Source: Candidatus Binatia bacterium | GTDB lineage: Bacteria; Desulfobacterota; Binatia; Bin18 | Assembly (NCBI GenBank): GCA_951812575.1 | Contig: OX638322.1 | Span: forward strand, 4,592,501-4,656,500 | DNA: 64,000 nucleotides | Reading direction: 5' to 3' | Shown: positions 19,073 to 27,997 of the stretch, in pieces | Numbering within the stretch: position 1 is the stretch's first letter | How the letters are laid out: the number at the start of each line of letters is the position of its first letter | The notes under the pieces: model-generated | The model's input: only the letters and a program-made list of their open reading frames with translations | What the model was told of the DNA's origin: nothing | The model's database searches: none | Made by a program: the position numbers and the translations under genes

Positions 19073-20188
19073 CTATCCAAACAACTCTTTGACCTTATCA
19101 AAAAACCCTTTGGAGATGGGATGCACCTCACCCCCATTAAGCCGAGCGAACTCTTCCAACAGCTCTTTCTGCTTGGCCCCAAGATCGGTGGGGGTTTCCA
19201 CCACGATACGGACCAGTTGGTCGCCACGGCCACCACCGTGCAGATCGACGATGCCCTTTCCTCGGAGCCGAAAGACACTGCCCGACTGCGTACCGGCCGG
19301 CACCTTCATTTTGATCTTCCCTTCGAGCGTAGGGGCCTCAATATCAGCGCCAAGAGCGGCCTGTGGGAAGCTGATGGGCAGCTCGCAGATCACTTCGTTG
19401 TGCTGCCGCTCAAAAAGCGGATGCGCTCCCACCTGAATGGTGACATACAGGTCGCCGGCAATACCGCCGGCCGGTCCGGCTTCCCCTTCTCCACGCAGCT
19501 TGAGCCGAGAACCGGAGTCCACTCCACCGGGAATTTTAATCTGGAGGTTCGACGTTTTCCGCACCGCACCGGCACCCTGACACTCCGGACACGGGTCGGT
19601 CACCACTGACCCCTGCCCACCGCACCGATTGCACGTTCGGGCCACCGTAAAAAAGCCTTGTTGAAAACGCATCTGGCCACTGCCACGACAGGTGCCACAC
19701 GTCTGTGGCCGCGTGCCTGGTTTCGCTCCAGTCCCCTGACAGGGTGCACACGTCGCCCGGCGCGGAATGGAAACGGTTTTTTCCGTCCCGAAGGCGGCCT
19801 CCTCGAAGGAGACCTCAAGGCTATAACTGAGATCGCTCCCACGCGCCTGACGTCCAGCTCGGCCCCCACCGCCAAAGAAATCGCCGAAGATATCACCAAA
19901 GATGTCTTCAAAGTTCGTTGAAAAGTCGAATCCTCCTCCGTTAAATCCGCCCGCCCCTTGCTCAAATGCGGCGTGTCCAAAGCGATCGTACTGGGCGCGT
20001 TTTTCTGGGTCGCTGAGTACTTGATAGGCCTCCGACAGGTCTTTGAATTTCTCTTCGGCCGCCTTGTCCCCAGGATTGCGGTCCGGGTGGTAGCGGAGCG
20101 CCGCTTTGCGATAGGCCTTTTTCAGTTCTTCTGCGCCTGTGTCGCGGCCCACGCCCAACAGCTCATAATAATCGGCTTTGCTTGCCAT
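19073..20188 (-). CDS. dnaJ: Chaperone protein DnaJ
   Basis: Type I J-protein, 371 residues, that stimulates the DnaK ATPase and delivers substrates. The J domain (residues 5-70) has the HPD tripeptide at 34-36. A Gly/Phe-rich linker containing FGDIFGDFFGGGG follows, then four CxxCxGxG zinc motifs between about 145 and 205 (CAPCQGTG, CGTCRGSG, CNRCGGQG, CPECQGAG), then the substrate-binding C-terminal domains. All four motifs are intact. It follows dnaK on the same strand after an inverted-repeat element at 20213-20256. Confidence 0.97.
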   Translation of the reverse strand: MASKADYYELLGVGRDTGAEELKKAYRKAALRYHPDRNPGDKAAEEKFKDLSEAYQVLSDPEKRAQYDRFGHAAFEQGAGGFNGGGFDFSTNFEDIFGDIFGDFFGGGGRAGRQARGSDLSYSLEVSFEEAAFGTEKTVSIPRRATCAPCQGTGAKPGTRPQTCGTCRGSGQMRFQQGFFTVARTCNRCGGQGSVVTDPCPECQGAGAVRKTSNLQIKIPGGVDSGSRLKLRGEGEAGPAGGIAGDLYVTIQVGAHPLFERQHNEVICELPISFPQAALGADIEAPTLEGKIKMKVPAGTQSGSVFRLRGKGIVDLHGGGRGDQLVRIVVETPTDLGAKQKELLEEFARLNGGEVHPISKGFFDKVKELFG

Positions 20189-20212
20189 ATCGACCTCTAT
20201 TCCCTGATACTG

Positions 20213-20256
20213 AAGACCCCCGCTCCTCCTTCAACTGTAGGAGAAGTGGGGGTCTT
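20213..20256 (-). terminator. Stem-loop between dnaK and dnaJ
   Basis: AAGACCCCC at 20213-20221 pairs with GGGGGTCTT at 20248-20256, and an inner TCCT/AGGA pair extends the stem. It sits in the 99-base gap after dnaK and ahead of dnaJ. There is no clear U-run, so it may be a partial terminator, a processing site or an mRNA-stabilising hairpin that makes dnaK more abundant than dnaJ-thiL-larB. Confidence 0.6.
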
Positions 20257-20287
20257 ATGACAAGGGTCCCGAGAGACGGGAGGAATC

Positions 20288-22222
20288 CTATTTGACTTCT
20301 TCGAAGTCGGCGTCAACAACGTCGTCGTTCCCTTTCGCCTGGCTACTGCCGGCGCCGGGGTCTGCCGGCCCCTCGCCGGGAGCGGCTTGAGCGCCCTGGG
20401 CCTCGGCTTGCTCTTTCGCCGCTTTTGCATACATGGCTTCGGCCAGCTTATGCGAGGCCTGGGTCAACTCTTCCGTGGCCGCCTGCATGGCCTCGGTATC
20501 ATCGCCCTCCAGGGCTTTTTTGGCCTTGTCTAATGCGGCCTCGATATTTCCGACCGTTTCCGCATCCGTTGCATCCTTATGGTCAGCCAGAGATTTCTCG
20601 GTTGAATAGACCAACGCATCAAGCTGATTATGCGCCTCAATGCGTGCCTTTTTCTTCTGATCCTCTTCGGCGTGAGACTCGGCATCCCGAACCATATCCT
20701 GGATTTCTTCCTCGGACAGTCCACTGGAGGCCGTAATTTGAATCGATTGCTCTTTTCCGGTACCGAGATCCTTGGCGTTCACGTGGACAATACCGTTGGC
20801 GTCAATATCAAAGGTCACCTCGATTTGAGGGATACCGCGCGGGGCCGGCGGAATACCGCCAAGATTAAACTGTCCCAACAGCTTATTGTCCGACGCCATT
20901 TCGCGCTCGCCCTGGTGCACCCGAATCGTCACCTCCGGCTGACTGTCGGCCGCGGTTGAAAAGACCTGGCTCTTTTTGGTTGGAATCGTCGTATTTTTCT
21001 CAATCAACCGGGTGAAGACGCCACCCAGCGTCTCGATTCCCAAGGAGAGCGGCGTGACATCCAGCAGGAGCACATCTTTCACATCACCGGTAAGCACCGC
21101 TCCCTGAATAGCGGCCCCGACGGCAACCACTTCGTCAGGATTCACGCCTTTATGCGGCTCTTTTCCAAAAATCTTGGCCACCCGCTCCTGCACCGCAGGC
21201 ATCCGCGTCATACCCCCAACCAGGACAACCTCATCGATCTGCTGAGCAGAGAGCCCCGCGTCTTTCAGGGCCGTGAGGCAGGGCCGATCCAGGCGGTTGA
21301 GCAGGTCGGCGCACAGCGCTTCCAGTTTGGCCCGCGTGAGCTTTATGGTCAAATGTTTCGGCCCGCTCTGATCCGCGGTAATGAAGGGCAGGTTGATCTC
21401 GGTCTCCATCGAAGACGACAGTTCACACTTGGCCTTCTCGCCTGCCTCTTTCAGCCGCTGCAGGGCCATCCGGTCGGTGCGTAGATCAACGCCCTGATCC
21501 TTTTTAAATTCATCGGCAAGATAGTCGATAATGCATTGATCGAAATCGTCGCCTCCCAGAAACGTGTCCCCGTTCGTTGCCTTGACCTCAAACACGCCGT
21601 CGCCGACTTCAAGGATGGAAACATCAAACGTTCCGCCTCCCAGGTCGAACACCACGATCTTTTCGTCCTTCTTTTTGTCGAGCCCGTAAGCCAGCGAAGC
21701 CGCAGTCGGCTCATTGATAATCCGCTGCACATTCAATCCGGCGATCCGACCGGCGTCTTTTGTTGCCTGCCGTTGAGAGTCGTTAAAATACGCAGGTACC
21801 GTAATCACCGCATCAGAAACCGTCTCGCCAAGATAATCCTCGGCCGTTTGTTTCATTTTCTGCAAGGTGAAGGCTGAAATCTCGGGTGCGCTGTATTGTT
21901 TTCCGCGGCTCTCAACCCAGGCATCGCCACTCTCGGATTTGACCACCTGGTAGGGCAGCAGTTGTTTCGCCTTGTCCACCTCTTTATCTTCATAGCGGTG
22001 GCCGATGAGGCGTTTAATCGAAAAAATCGTATTTTCCGGATTGGTCACGGCCTGTCGGCGGGCAATCTGCCCAACGAGACGCTCGCCACTGTCGGAAAAA
22101 GCGACTACAGAAGGAGTCGTACGATTGCCCTCGGCATTCGTGATCACCGTGGGCTCACCACCTTCCATCACGGACACAACGGAGTTTGTTGTTCCCAAAT
22201 CAATCCCAATAATCTTTCCCAT
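20288..22222 (-). CDS. dnaK: Chaperone protein DnaK (Hsp70)
   Basis: Hsp70 of 644 residues. The N-terminal GIDLGTTNSVV phosphate loop, VFDLGGGTFDVSIL, and VVLVGGMTRMPAVQ mark the actin-like ATPase domain. The linker reads DVLLLDVTPLSLGIETLGG and precedes the beta substrate-binding domain and helical lid. The tail ends with the acidic DDVVDADFEEVK-type motif usual for bacterial DnaK. It folds client proteins in the cytosol with DnaJ and GrpE, both encoded alongside it on the same strand. Confidence 0.98.
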   Translation of the reverse strand: MGKIIGIDLGTTNSVVSVMEGGEPTVITNAEGNRTTPSVVAFSDSGERLVGQIARRQAVTNPENTIFSIKRLIGHRYEDKEVDKAKQLLPYQVVKSESGDAWVESRGKQYSAPEISAFTLQKMKQTAEDYLGETVSDAVITVPAYFNDSQRQATKDAGRIAGLNVQRIINEPTAASLAYGLDKKKDEKIVVFDLGGGTFDVSILEVGDGVFEVKATNGDTFLGGDDFDQCIIDYLADEFKKDQGVDLRTDRMALQRLKEAGEKAKCELSSSMETEINLPFITADQSGPKHLTIKLTRAKLEALCADLLNRLDRPCLTALKDAGLSAQQIDEVVLVGGMTRMPAVQERVAKIFGKEPHKGVNPDEVVAVGAAIQGAVLTGDVKDVLLLDVTPLSLGIETLGGVFTRLIEKNTTIPTKKSQVFSTAADSQPEVTIRVHQGEREMASDNKLLGQFNLGGIPPAPRGIPQIEVTFDIDANGIVHVNAKDLGTGKEQSIQITASSGLSEEEIQDMVRDAESHAEEDQKKKARIEAHNQLDALVYSTEKSLADHKDATDAETVGNIEAALDKAKKALEGDDTEAMQAATEELTQASHKLAEAMYAKAAKEQAEAQGAQAAPGEGPADPGAGSSQAKGNDDVVDADFEEVK

Positions 22223-22307
22223 GCCTGTTCTCCTTATAACGAGAGCCTTCTCGGGCGACTCCCGTTGGACAGCACTTGTTAATCATCACCTCGCGCGTTG
22301 GCAACCG

Positions 22308-23051
22308 TTACGACTCTGATTCTTTCTCCCCTTCTTGCTGTGCCTGTGGCGCTACTTTGGAAACGCTCACCATCGCCGGACGCAAGAGACGGTCATGCAG
22401 TTGATATCCGGACTGATGTTCGTCCAGCACGGTATTTGGAGCAAGCTCGGTATTTTCGACCTGTGCCACTGCCTCATGCCGACTCGGATCAAAGGCCTCT
22501 CCCTTGGCCTTCACCCGGCTTACGCCGTGCCTGCCGATGGTGTCCAGCAGCGACCGCAAGACTAATTCCACCCCTTCAACCAGCGCCTGACTGCCTTCGT
22601 TCCCCTTGGCGTGTGCGAGTGCGCGCTCCAGATTATCGATGACGGGCAGGATATCGCGGAGCAGCGGTTCACTCGCAAAACGCAGGGACTCGTTTTTCTC
22701 CCGCTGCATCCGCCGTTTGAAATTTTCCAGTTCGGCCCGTTCTCTGAGCAACAGGTCGTAGTTCTCCTTGGCGAGCGCTTCTTGCGCTACGAGTTGTGCC
22801 CGTACGAGAGTCAGTTCATCAGGCGTATCCTGATCGGTATGTTCATCGTGTTCCGCGTGCTCACTACCCCCTACTGCTTCACTCCCTTGTCCTTCCAACT
22901 CACCCTGATTGCCTTCCTGCTCTTGGCACGTACCTTTCCCATTCGCGCCCTCTGACGACCCTTCAAGCGCTGTTTGGTCGGATGCGTGGCCGGGCGTCTT
23001 CTCCTGCTCTTCTGGCTGACCGTTTCCCTGTCTTTCCATACATTCCCTCAT
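22308..23051 (-). CDS. grpE: Nucleotide exchange factor GrpE
   Basis: GrpE releases ADP from DnaK. The long N-terminal region (about the first 75 residues) is Glu/Gln/Gly/His-rich and probably disordered. A coiled-coil (AELENFKRRMQREKNESLRF) and the four-helix/beta-wing domain follow (LLRDILPVIDNLERALAHA, and GEAFDPSRHEAVAQVEN near the end). A second in-frame ATG four codons later (23039) is an alternative start. It is the first gene of the operon; hrcA, which precedes grpE in many bacteria, is not here. Confidence 0.95.
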   Translation of the reverse strand: MRECMERQGNGQPEEQEKTPGHASDQTALEGSSEGANGKGTCQEQEGNQGELEGQGSEAVGGSEHAEHDEHTDQDTPDELTLVRAQLVAQEALAKENYDLLLRERAELENFKRRMQREKNESLRFASEPLLRDILPVIDNLERALAHAKGNEGSQALVEGVELVLRSLLDTIGRHGVSRVKAKGEAFDPSRHEAVAQVENTELAPNTVLDEHQSGYQLHDRLLRPAMVSVSKVAPQAQQEGEKESES

Positions 23052-23141
23052 TCTCCCGGCTCTCCCGCCGGCCTCTTCTCACCGTCCGCATTTGTTCGCT
23101 TTTTCATGTATTTATGGTAGGGAAGAAGAGGGGTTGCAGGA

Positions 23142-23170
23142 AATCTAAGAATCACTCCCTGGACTGTCAA
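23142..23170 (-). promoter_or_regulatory. Sigma-70-type promoter of the grpE-dnaK-dnaJ-thiL-larB operon
   Basis: Reading the minus strand, a perfect TTGACA (23170-23165) is followed after 17 bases by TAGATT (23147-23142). The predicted start of transcription is about 85 bases ahead of the grpE start. No CIRCE operator and no sigma-32-like hexamers are evident between grpE and recO, so heat-shock control would have to work another way. Confidence 0.6.
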
Positions 23171-23177
23171 GCCGCAA

Positions 23178-23999
23178 ATGCAAGAAGAACGGACCCCCGC
23201 TATTGTTCTGCGTACGCGAGTACACGGAGAATCGGACAAGATCGTCACTTTCCTCACTCAGGACTGGGGGAAGATCACCGGGATTGCAAAAGGGGCAAAA
23301 CGCTCACGACGACGTTTTGTCAACGTTCTGGAACCTTTTACCCATATCCGCCTCAGGTTCCGGCCGAGTCGCTCAGATGAACTGGCCTTTATCCTGGGCT
23401 GCGAGCTTGTCCAGACGTTCCGCCGTCCGAGTCAAGACATCCACCGCTTTGCCCTGGCCAGTTACATGGTTGAGCTGACAGACGTCATGGTGGCTGGGCG
23501 GGAGGCCGGTCAGGAAATCTACGCCCTCCTCCTGCACGGTTTAGTCTCGCTTGAAGAGTCGTCCCCGCTTCCGGCTCTGTTTCTCCCGGCTTTTGAGCTG
23601 CGACTCCTGGTTGAGGTTGGCTATGCCCCAAACCTGAGATCCTGTTGCATCTGCGGGACCTCTCTCCCACTGCGCACAGCGAACGGGCCGGCTCTGGTCT
23701 TCTCTCCGAGTCTCAGCGGCCTGTTGTGCCCTCAGTGCGAGACTCAGGGGGGTGCAACGTTTCGCCTTGCTTCTGAAACGCTTAGACTACTCCAGACTTG
23801 GCTCGCCAGTGAGCGCGTGCCCGATGCGGACTCGGATCATAGATCGCCACGAATCTACCAGGAAACACGCTCTCTTGTGTCACGACTTTTGGCTCAGCAT
23901 TTATCCCGGCCACTCAAATCCCTCGCCTTTCTTGAGCGAGTAGATGTTTCGCCCGTATCCCCTGCCTCTGGCCCCGCCACTTGCGTTGATGACACGTAG
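23178..23999 (+). CDS. recO: DNA repair protein RecO
   Basis: RecO, 273 residues, helps load RecA on SSB-coated DNA in the RecFOR pathway. The N-terminal OB fold starts RTPAIVLRTRVHGESDKIVTF and continues GKITGIAKGAKRSRRRF. The C-terminal helical domain carries a four-cysteine zinc site (CCICG about 160, CPQC about 183). It is divergent from grpE with overlapping promoter regions: the grpE -35 lies only eight bases from the recO start. The recO mRNA leader must therefore be short, or its promoter lies within the grpE side. Confidence 0.95.
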   Translation: MQEERTPAIVLRTRVHGESDKIVTFLTQDWGKITGIAKGAKRSRRRFVNVLEPFTHIRLRFRPSRSDELAFILGCELVQTFRRPSQDIHRFALASYMVELTDVMVAGREAGQEIYALLLHGLVSLEESSPLPALFLPAFELRLLVEVGYAPNLRSCCICGTSLPLRTANGPALVFSPSLSGLLCPQCETQGGATFRLASETLRLLQTWLASERVPDADSDHRSPRIYQETRSLVSRLLAQHLSRPLKSLAFLERVDVSPVSPASGPATCVDDT

Positions 24000-24042
24000 A
24001 GCGAGTGATAGGGCTGCTCGCCTATACTCAGGCTAGACCTCC

Positions 24043-24090
24043 ACCCGTTATGATGGATAGAATTATGGTTAGATAACCGTCATAATGGGT
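24043..24090 (+). promoter_or_regulatory. Nested inverted repeats ahead of ppdK
   Basis: ACCCGTTATGATGG (24043-24056) can pair with CCGTCATAATGGGT (24077-24090) over 14 positions, two of them G-U. Inside the loop lies a second perfect repeat, GGTTA-GA-TAACC (24067-24078). The outer arm ends 7 bases before the ATG at 24098 and would cover the ribosome-binding region. It could be an operator, a recO terminator without a U-tract, or a translation-control hairpin. Confidence 0.5.
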
Positions 24091-24097
24091 GCAACGC

Positions 24098-26938
24098 ATG
24101 GATACCAACACACACAACGGGCTGCCAAAGCGGCAGAAGCGATCACGACGCAAACGGTATGTCTACTCTTTCGGTGCCGGCCAGGCCGATGGGAGGGCGA
24201 GCCTTAATTGGCTCCTCGGTGGCAAGGGTGCAAATCTGGCGGAAATGGCCGAACTTGGTCTGCCCGTTCCGCCTGGTATGACGATCACAACCGAAGTCTG
24301 CAACTATTACTATACCTATGGCCATACCTATCCGCCGGAACTCTCGCAGCAGGTCCGGACGGGTTTGCGGCGGATCGAAAAAATTATGGGTCGTCGCTTT
24401 GGAAACGCGACCAATCCCCTGCTCTTGTCGATCCGCTCAGGCGCCCGGGTCTCCATGCCCGGCATGATGGATACGGTGCTGAATCTCGGCCTCAACGATA
24501 AAACTGTCCAGGGACTCATTCAGCAGTCCGGCAATCCACGTTTTGCCTATGACTGCTACCGCCGCTTTGTTCAGATGTACGGGGATGTCGTGCTCGGCCT
24601 CAAGCCGCAATCAAAGACAGAGCGGAACCCCTTTGAGCGTATTATTGAGGAGAAAAAAAGAGCACAAGGCATAGAGCACGACACGCAATTTACGGCAGAG
24701 GACCTCCAAGCACTCGTCTCAGCATTCAAGGCTCTTATCCTGGAACGTTTGGGCCTGCCGTTTCCCGATGACCCGCACGATCAACTCTGGGGCGCGGTCG
24801 GCGCAGTGTTCAGTTCGTGGAATAATAACCGAGCGATCACGTATAGAAGGATTGAAAACATCCCGGACGAATGGGGCACTGCGGTCACGGTTCAGGCCAT
24901 GGTGTTTGGCAACTCAGGGGATGATTGTGCCACCGGCGTCGCCTTTACCCGCGACCTGTCCACCGGTGCCCCCGATCTGAACGGCGATTTTCTCATTAAC
25001 GCCCAAGGAGAAGATGTCGTTGCCGGTATCCGAACGCCCCAGCAGATCACCCTCTCGGCGTCACGTCAGCGCGCCCAACGGGAAGGGTGCTCGGAAGAGG
25101 AACGGAAAGAACGCTACCCGGCCCTGGAAGAGCAGATGCCGGACTGCTTTGAGCAATTGAAAGCGGTCGCCCACACGCTCGAGGCGCATTACAGCGACGT
25201 CCAAGATATCGAGTTCACTTCAGAGCACGGTCAGTTGTGGATGCTCCAGACCCGAACGGCCAAGCGGACCGCAGCCGCTGCCGTCCAGGTCGCCGTGGAT
25301 ATGGTGTACGAGAGTCTCATTAATGAGGAGCAAGCCATCCTGCGGGTCGCCCCAGCCCAGCTCGATCAGTTGCTCCACCCCATTCTTGACCCTGAGGCTC
25401 CAAAGGAGTTGATCGCTCGTGGCCTGCCCGCGTCGCCTGGGGCGGTCGGCGGGGAAATCGTCTTCTCGGCTGAGGATGCCGAAGCCGCGACACGGGCCGA
25501 TCGGCAGGTCATCCTGGTTCGGATTGAAACCTCGCCGGAAGACATCAATGGTATGAATGCCGCGGAAGGCATCCTGACCACTCGGGGCGGAGCCAGCTCA
25601 CACGCCGCCCTGGTGAGCCGGGGTATGGGCAAGTGTGCCGTCGTCGGCTGTGAATCGCTGGAAATCGACTATGCTCAGCAAATTTTCCAGGTGCGCGGAA
25701 CGGATCTGGTCCTCCGTGCCGGGGATCTCATTACCCTGGACGGCTCGACCGGAGAAGTCTTCCGGGGTCGGGTGCCGACCAGCGCGCCCAAAATAGAAAG
25801 CCCGTCCTTCAGAGCTCTGATGACTTGGGCGGACCGCCTGCGTCGCCTGCGCGTCCGCGCCAATGCCGATACCCCACGTGACGCGCAGGTGGCACGCGCC
25901 TTTGGCGCCGAAGGTATCGGCCTGTGTCGCACAGAACATATGTTCTTTGAGGGAGACCGTATTGACGCCGTCCGAGAGATGATCCTGGCCGACGACACGA
26001 TCGGACGCATTCGGGCCTTGGAGAAAATTGTTCCCATGCAAAAGGCAGACTTTATCGGCATCTTGCGCGCGATGGAGGGCCTGCCGGTCACGATCCGCCT
26101 CTTTGATCCGCCACTGCACGAATTTCTGCCGCAGACGGATAAAGACCTGGAGGAGCTTGCCGGGAAGCTCCACGTTCCCGTTGAACGCCTGCATACCAAA
26201 CGGGCCGTGTTGTACGAGCTGAACCCGATGTTAGGGCATCGGGGCTGTCGTCTGGGCATCACTTTTCCAGAAGTCTATGAAGCCCAAGTGACGGCGATTA
26301 TGGAAGCGGCCTGTGAGCTGACGCGATCCGGCATCACCGTGCTGCCCGAGATCATGGTCCCCCTTGTCGGCCATAAGCGGGAGCTTGAAATCTTGCGCAA
26401 GCGGATTGCCCACGTCTGTGCCGAGGTGATCGCCTCCCAGGGCGCCACGCCGCAGTATTCGATCGGCACCATGATCGAAGTGCCCCGAGCTGCCCTACGA
26501 GCCGATCATATTGCCGCAGCCGCCGATTTCTTTTCCTTTGGGACAAACGATTTGACGCAGATGACGCTGGGACTGAGCCGGGACGACTCTGGGAAATTTC
26601 TCCCCGACTACGTCTCGCAAGGCATCTTCCCCCAGGACCCGTTTGGATCGCTCGACCTGGATGGCGTGGGCGAACTGATGGCCTCCGCCGTCCAAAAAGC
26701 ACGCGCCGTCAGAGAGGGGCTGAAAATCGGAATCTGCGGCGAACATGGTGGAGACCCCGCTTCGGTCGAGTTCTGCCACAGTATCGGCTTGAACTATGTT
26801 TCCTGTTCGCCCTATCGCGTACCGATTGCGCGTCTCGCCGCGGCCCACGCTGTCCTGAAAGAGCAGATGGCGAACGAGCGGCGGACTTCGCGCAAGAAAT
26901 CGGCCAAATCATCGGGGGCTATTCTGGCGGAAGAGTGA
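24098..26938 (+). CDS. ppdK: Pyruvate, phosphate dikinase
   Basis: PPDK interconverts pyruvate + ATP + Pi with phosphoenolpyruvate + AMP + PPi. The roughly 946-residue sequence has the ATP-grasp domain (LLGGKGANLAEMAELGLPVPPG, then SIRSGARVSMPGMMDTVLN), the phosphohistidine swivel domain (TTRGGASSHAALVSRGMG, catalytic His near residue 500) and the PEP-binding barrel ending GICGEHGGDPASVEFC and NYVSCSPYRVPIARLA. These tell it apart from PEP synthase. A basic extension of about 20 residues precedes the fold. A GTG at 24089 could also start it, but it lies inside the upstream hairpin arm. It serves gluconeogenesis or pyrophosphate-linked glycolysis. Confidence 0.95.
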   Translation: MDTNTHNGLPKRQKRSRRKRYVYSFGAGQADGRASLNWLLGGKGANLAEMAELGLPVPPGMTITTEVCNYYYTYGHTYPPELSQQVRTGLRRIEKIMGRRFGNATNPLLLSIRSGARVSMPGMMDTVLNLGLNDKTVQGLIQQSGNPRFAYDCYRRFVQMYGDVVLGLKPQSKTERNPFERIIEEKKRAQGIEHDTQFTAEDLQALVSAFKALILERLGLPFPDDPHDQLWGAVGAVFSSWNNNRAITYRRIENIPDEWGTAVTVQAMVFGNSGDDCATGVAFTRDLSTGAPDLNGDFLINAQGEDVVAGIRTPQQITLSASRQRAQREGCSEEERKERYPALEEQMPDCFEQLKAVAHTLEAHYSDVQDIEFTSEHGQLWMLQTRTAKRTAAAAVQVAVDMVYESLINEEQAILRVAPAQLDQLLHPILDPEAPKELIARGLPASPGAVGGEIVFSAEDAEAATRADRQVILVRIETSPEDINGMNAAEGILTTRGGASSHAALVSRGMGKCAVVGCESLEIDYAQQIFQVRGTDLVLRAGDLITLDGSTGEVFRGRVPTSAPKIESPSFRALMTWADRLRRLRVRANADTPRDAQVARAFGAEGIGLCRTEHMFFEGDRIDAVREMILADDTIGRIRALEKIVPMQKADFIGILRAMEGLPVTIRLFDPPLHEFLPQTDKDLEELAGKLHVPVERLHTKRAVLYELNPMLGHRGCRLGITFPEVYEAQVTAIMEAACELTRSGITVLPEIMVPLVGHKRELEILRKRIAHVCAEVIASQGATPQYSIGTMIEVPRAALRADHIAAAADFFSFGTNDLTQMTLGLSRDDSGKFLPDYVSQGIFPQDPFGSLDLDGVGELMASAVQKARAVREGLKIGICGEHGGDPASVEFCHSIGLNYVSCSPYRVPIARLAAAHAVLKEQMANERRTSRKKSAKSSGAILAEE

Positions 26939-26997
26939 AACCACCAGGGCTCTCGTAGCGATAAGTATTCTCTCACACACCGGGGTCTCTTTTCTGC

Positions 26998-27867
26998 ATG
27001 GCCACCTTGAGCGTGAATGGGGAAACCCAGGTCATTGGGATTTTCGGCGATCCCATTGCCCACACCCGCTCGCCAGCCATGCATAACGCGGCATTCCGAG
27101 CGTTGGGCTTGCCGTATATTTACATTCCCTTCTGCGTCCCTCCTCCCGCGCTCGGGAAAGCGACCGCCAGTATTCGCACGCTTAATCTTGTCGGGGTCAA
27201 TGTCACCGTCCCCCACAAGGAAAAAATTCTTCGCTATCTGGATGAACTCAGTCCAGCGGCCAGCCTGTATCGAGCAGTCAATACGGTCATCAATCGGCAC
27301 GGCACCCTCTACGGGGAGAACACGGATGGGCAAGGATTTTTACGCTCGCTCTCGGAACGCAAACGCTCAGTCCGAGACCGTGAGGTTGTGCTGATTGGCG
27401 CAGGTGGGGCAGCTCGGGCTGTTTTGGTTGCACTCAGTCAGGCTGGCAGCGCGCGAATTACCATCGTCAACCGAACGCCGGCCAATGCGAAAAAGTTGAT
27501 ACGCGCATACCAATCACTGAGCACGACACAGCTCGTGTCTGCTCCCCTGGATGCGCTCCGAGACCCCACCCTCCTGAAACGCGCTGCTCTCGTTGTGAAC
27601 AGCATCCCGCTCGGCCTCCACAACGATACTTTCCTGGCTCTCGACTACGGAGCAACACCGCGCAGCTGTCTCTTTTATGACTTAGTCTATAGTTCTCAGC
27701 CGACGGACTTCTTGCAGCGTGCTCTCCACGCTCAGCGCCCGACGCTGGACGGTCGTCGCATGCTGTTACATCAAGGCGCACTCGCCTTTGCACTCTGGAC
27801 CGGCCACCCTGCCCCACTTAGGATCATGTCACACGCGTTAACCCAGTCGCTCACCGTCCCTGCGTAA
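26998..27867 (+). CDS. aroE: Shikimate dehydrogenase (NADP+)
   Basis: AroE reduces 3-dehydroshikimate to shikimate in aromatic amino acid synthesis. The 289-residue protein has the substrate-binding N-terminal motif FGDPIAHTRSPAMHNAAF, VNVTVPHKEKIL (catalytic lysine), ENTDGQGF (catalytic aspartate), the Rossmann GAGGAARAVLVAL and an NRTPANAKKL segment that favours NADP. The C-terminus carries the LHQGALAFALWTG helix. It begins 59 bases after ppdK on the same strand, so the two may be co-transcribed, giving PEP supply and shikimate pathway genes in sequence. Confidence 0.95.
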   Translation: MATLSVNGETQVIGIFGDPIAHTRSPAMHNAAFRALGLPYIYIPFCVPPPALGKATASIRTLNLVGVNVTVPHKEKILRYLDELSPAASLYRAVNTVINRHGTLYGENTDGQGFLRSLSERKRSVRDREVVLIGAGGAARAVLVALSQAGSARITIVNRTPANAKKLIRAYQSLSTTQLVSAPLDALRDPTLLKRAALVVNSIPLGLHNDTFLALDYGATPRSCLFYDLVYSSQPTDFLQRALHAQRPTLDGRRMLLHQGALAFALWTGHPAPLRIMSHALTQSLTVPA

Positions 27868-27997
27868 GCTACCTGTCCGTACGCTCGCCCGCTGAGATTC
27901 CTCATCGGTACAGAGGTTAGACTACGCTTCACGTCTGCGCTACCATTCTCCCTCTGTTACGCTCTGTGTGTCATTCTTTTTCTGGAGAGTAATCTTC

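Noticed and set aside
23052..23177. CIRCE element or sigma-32 promoter for grpE
   Set aside because: No TTAGCACTC-type inverted repeat and no CTTGAAA/CCCCAT-like pair; a sigma-70 promoter explains the region.
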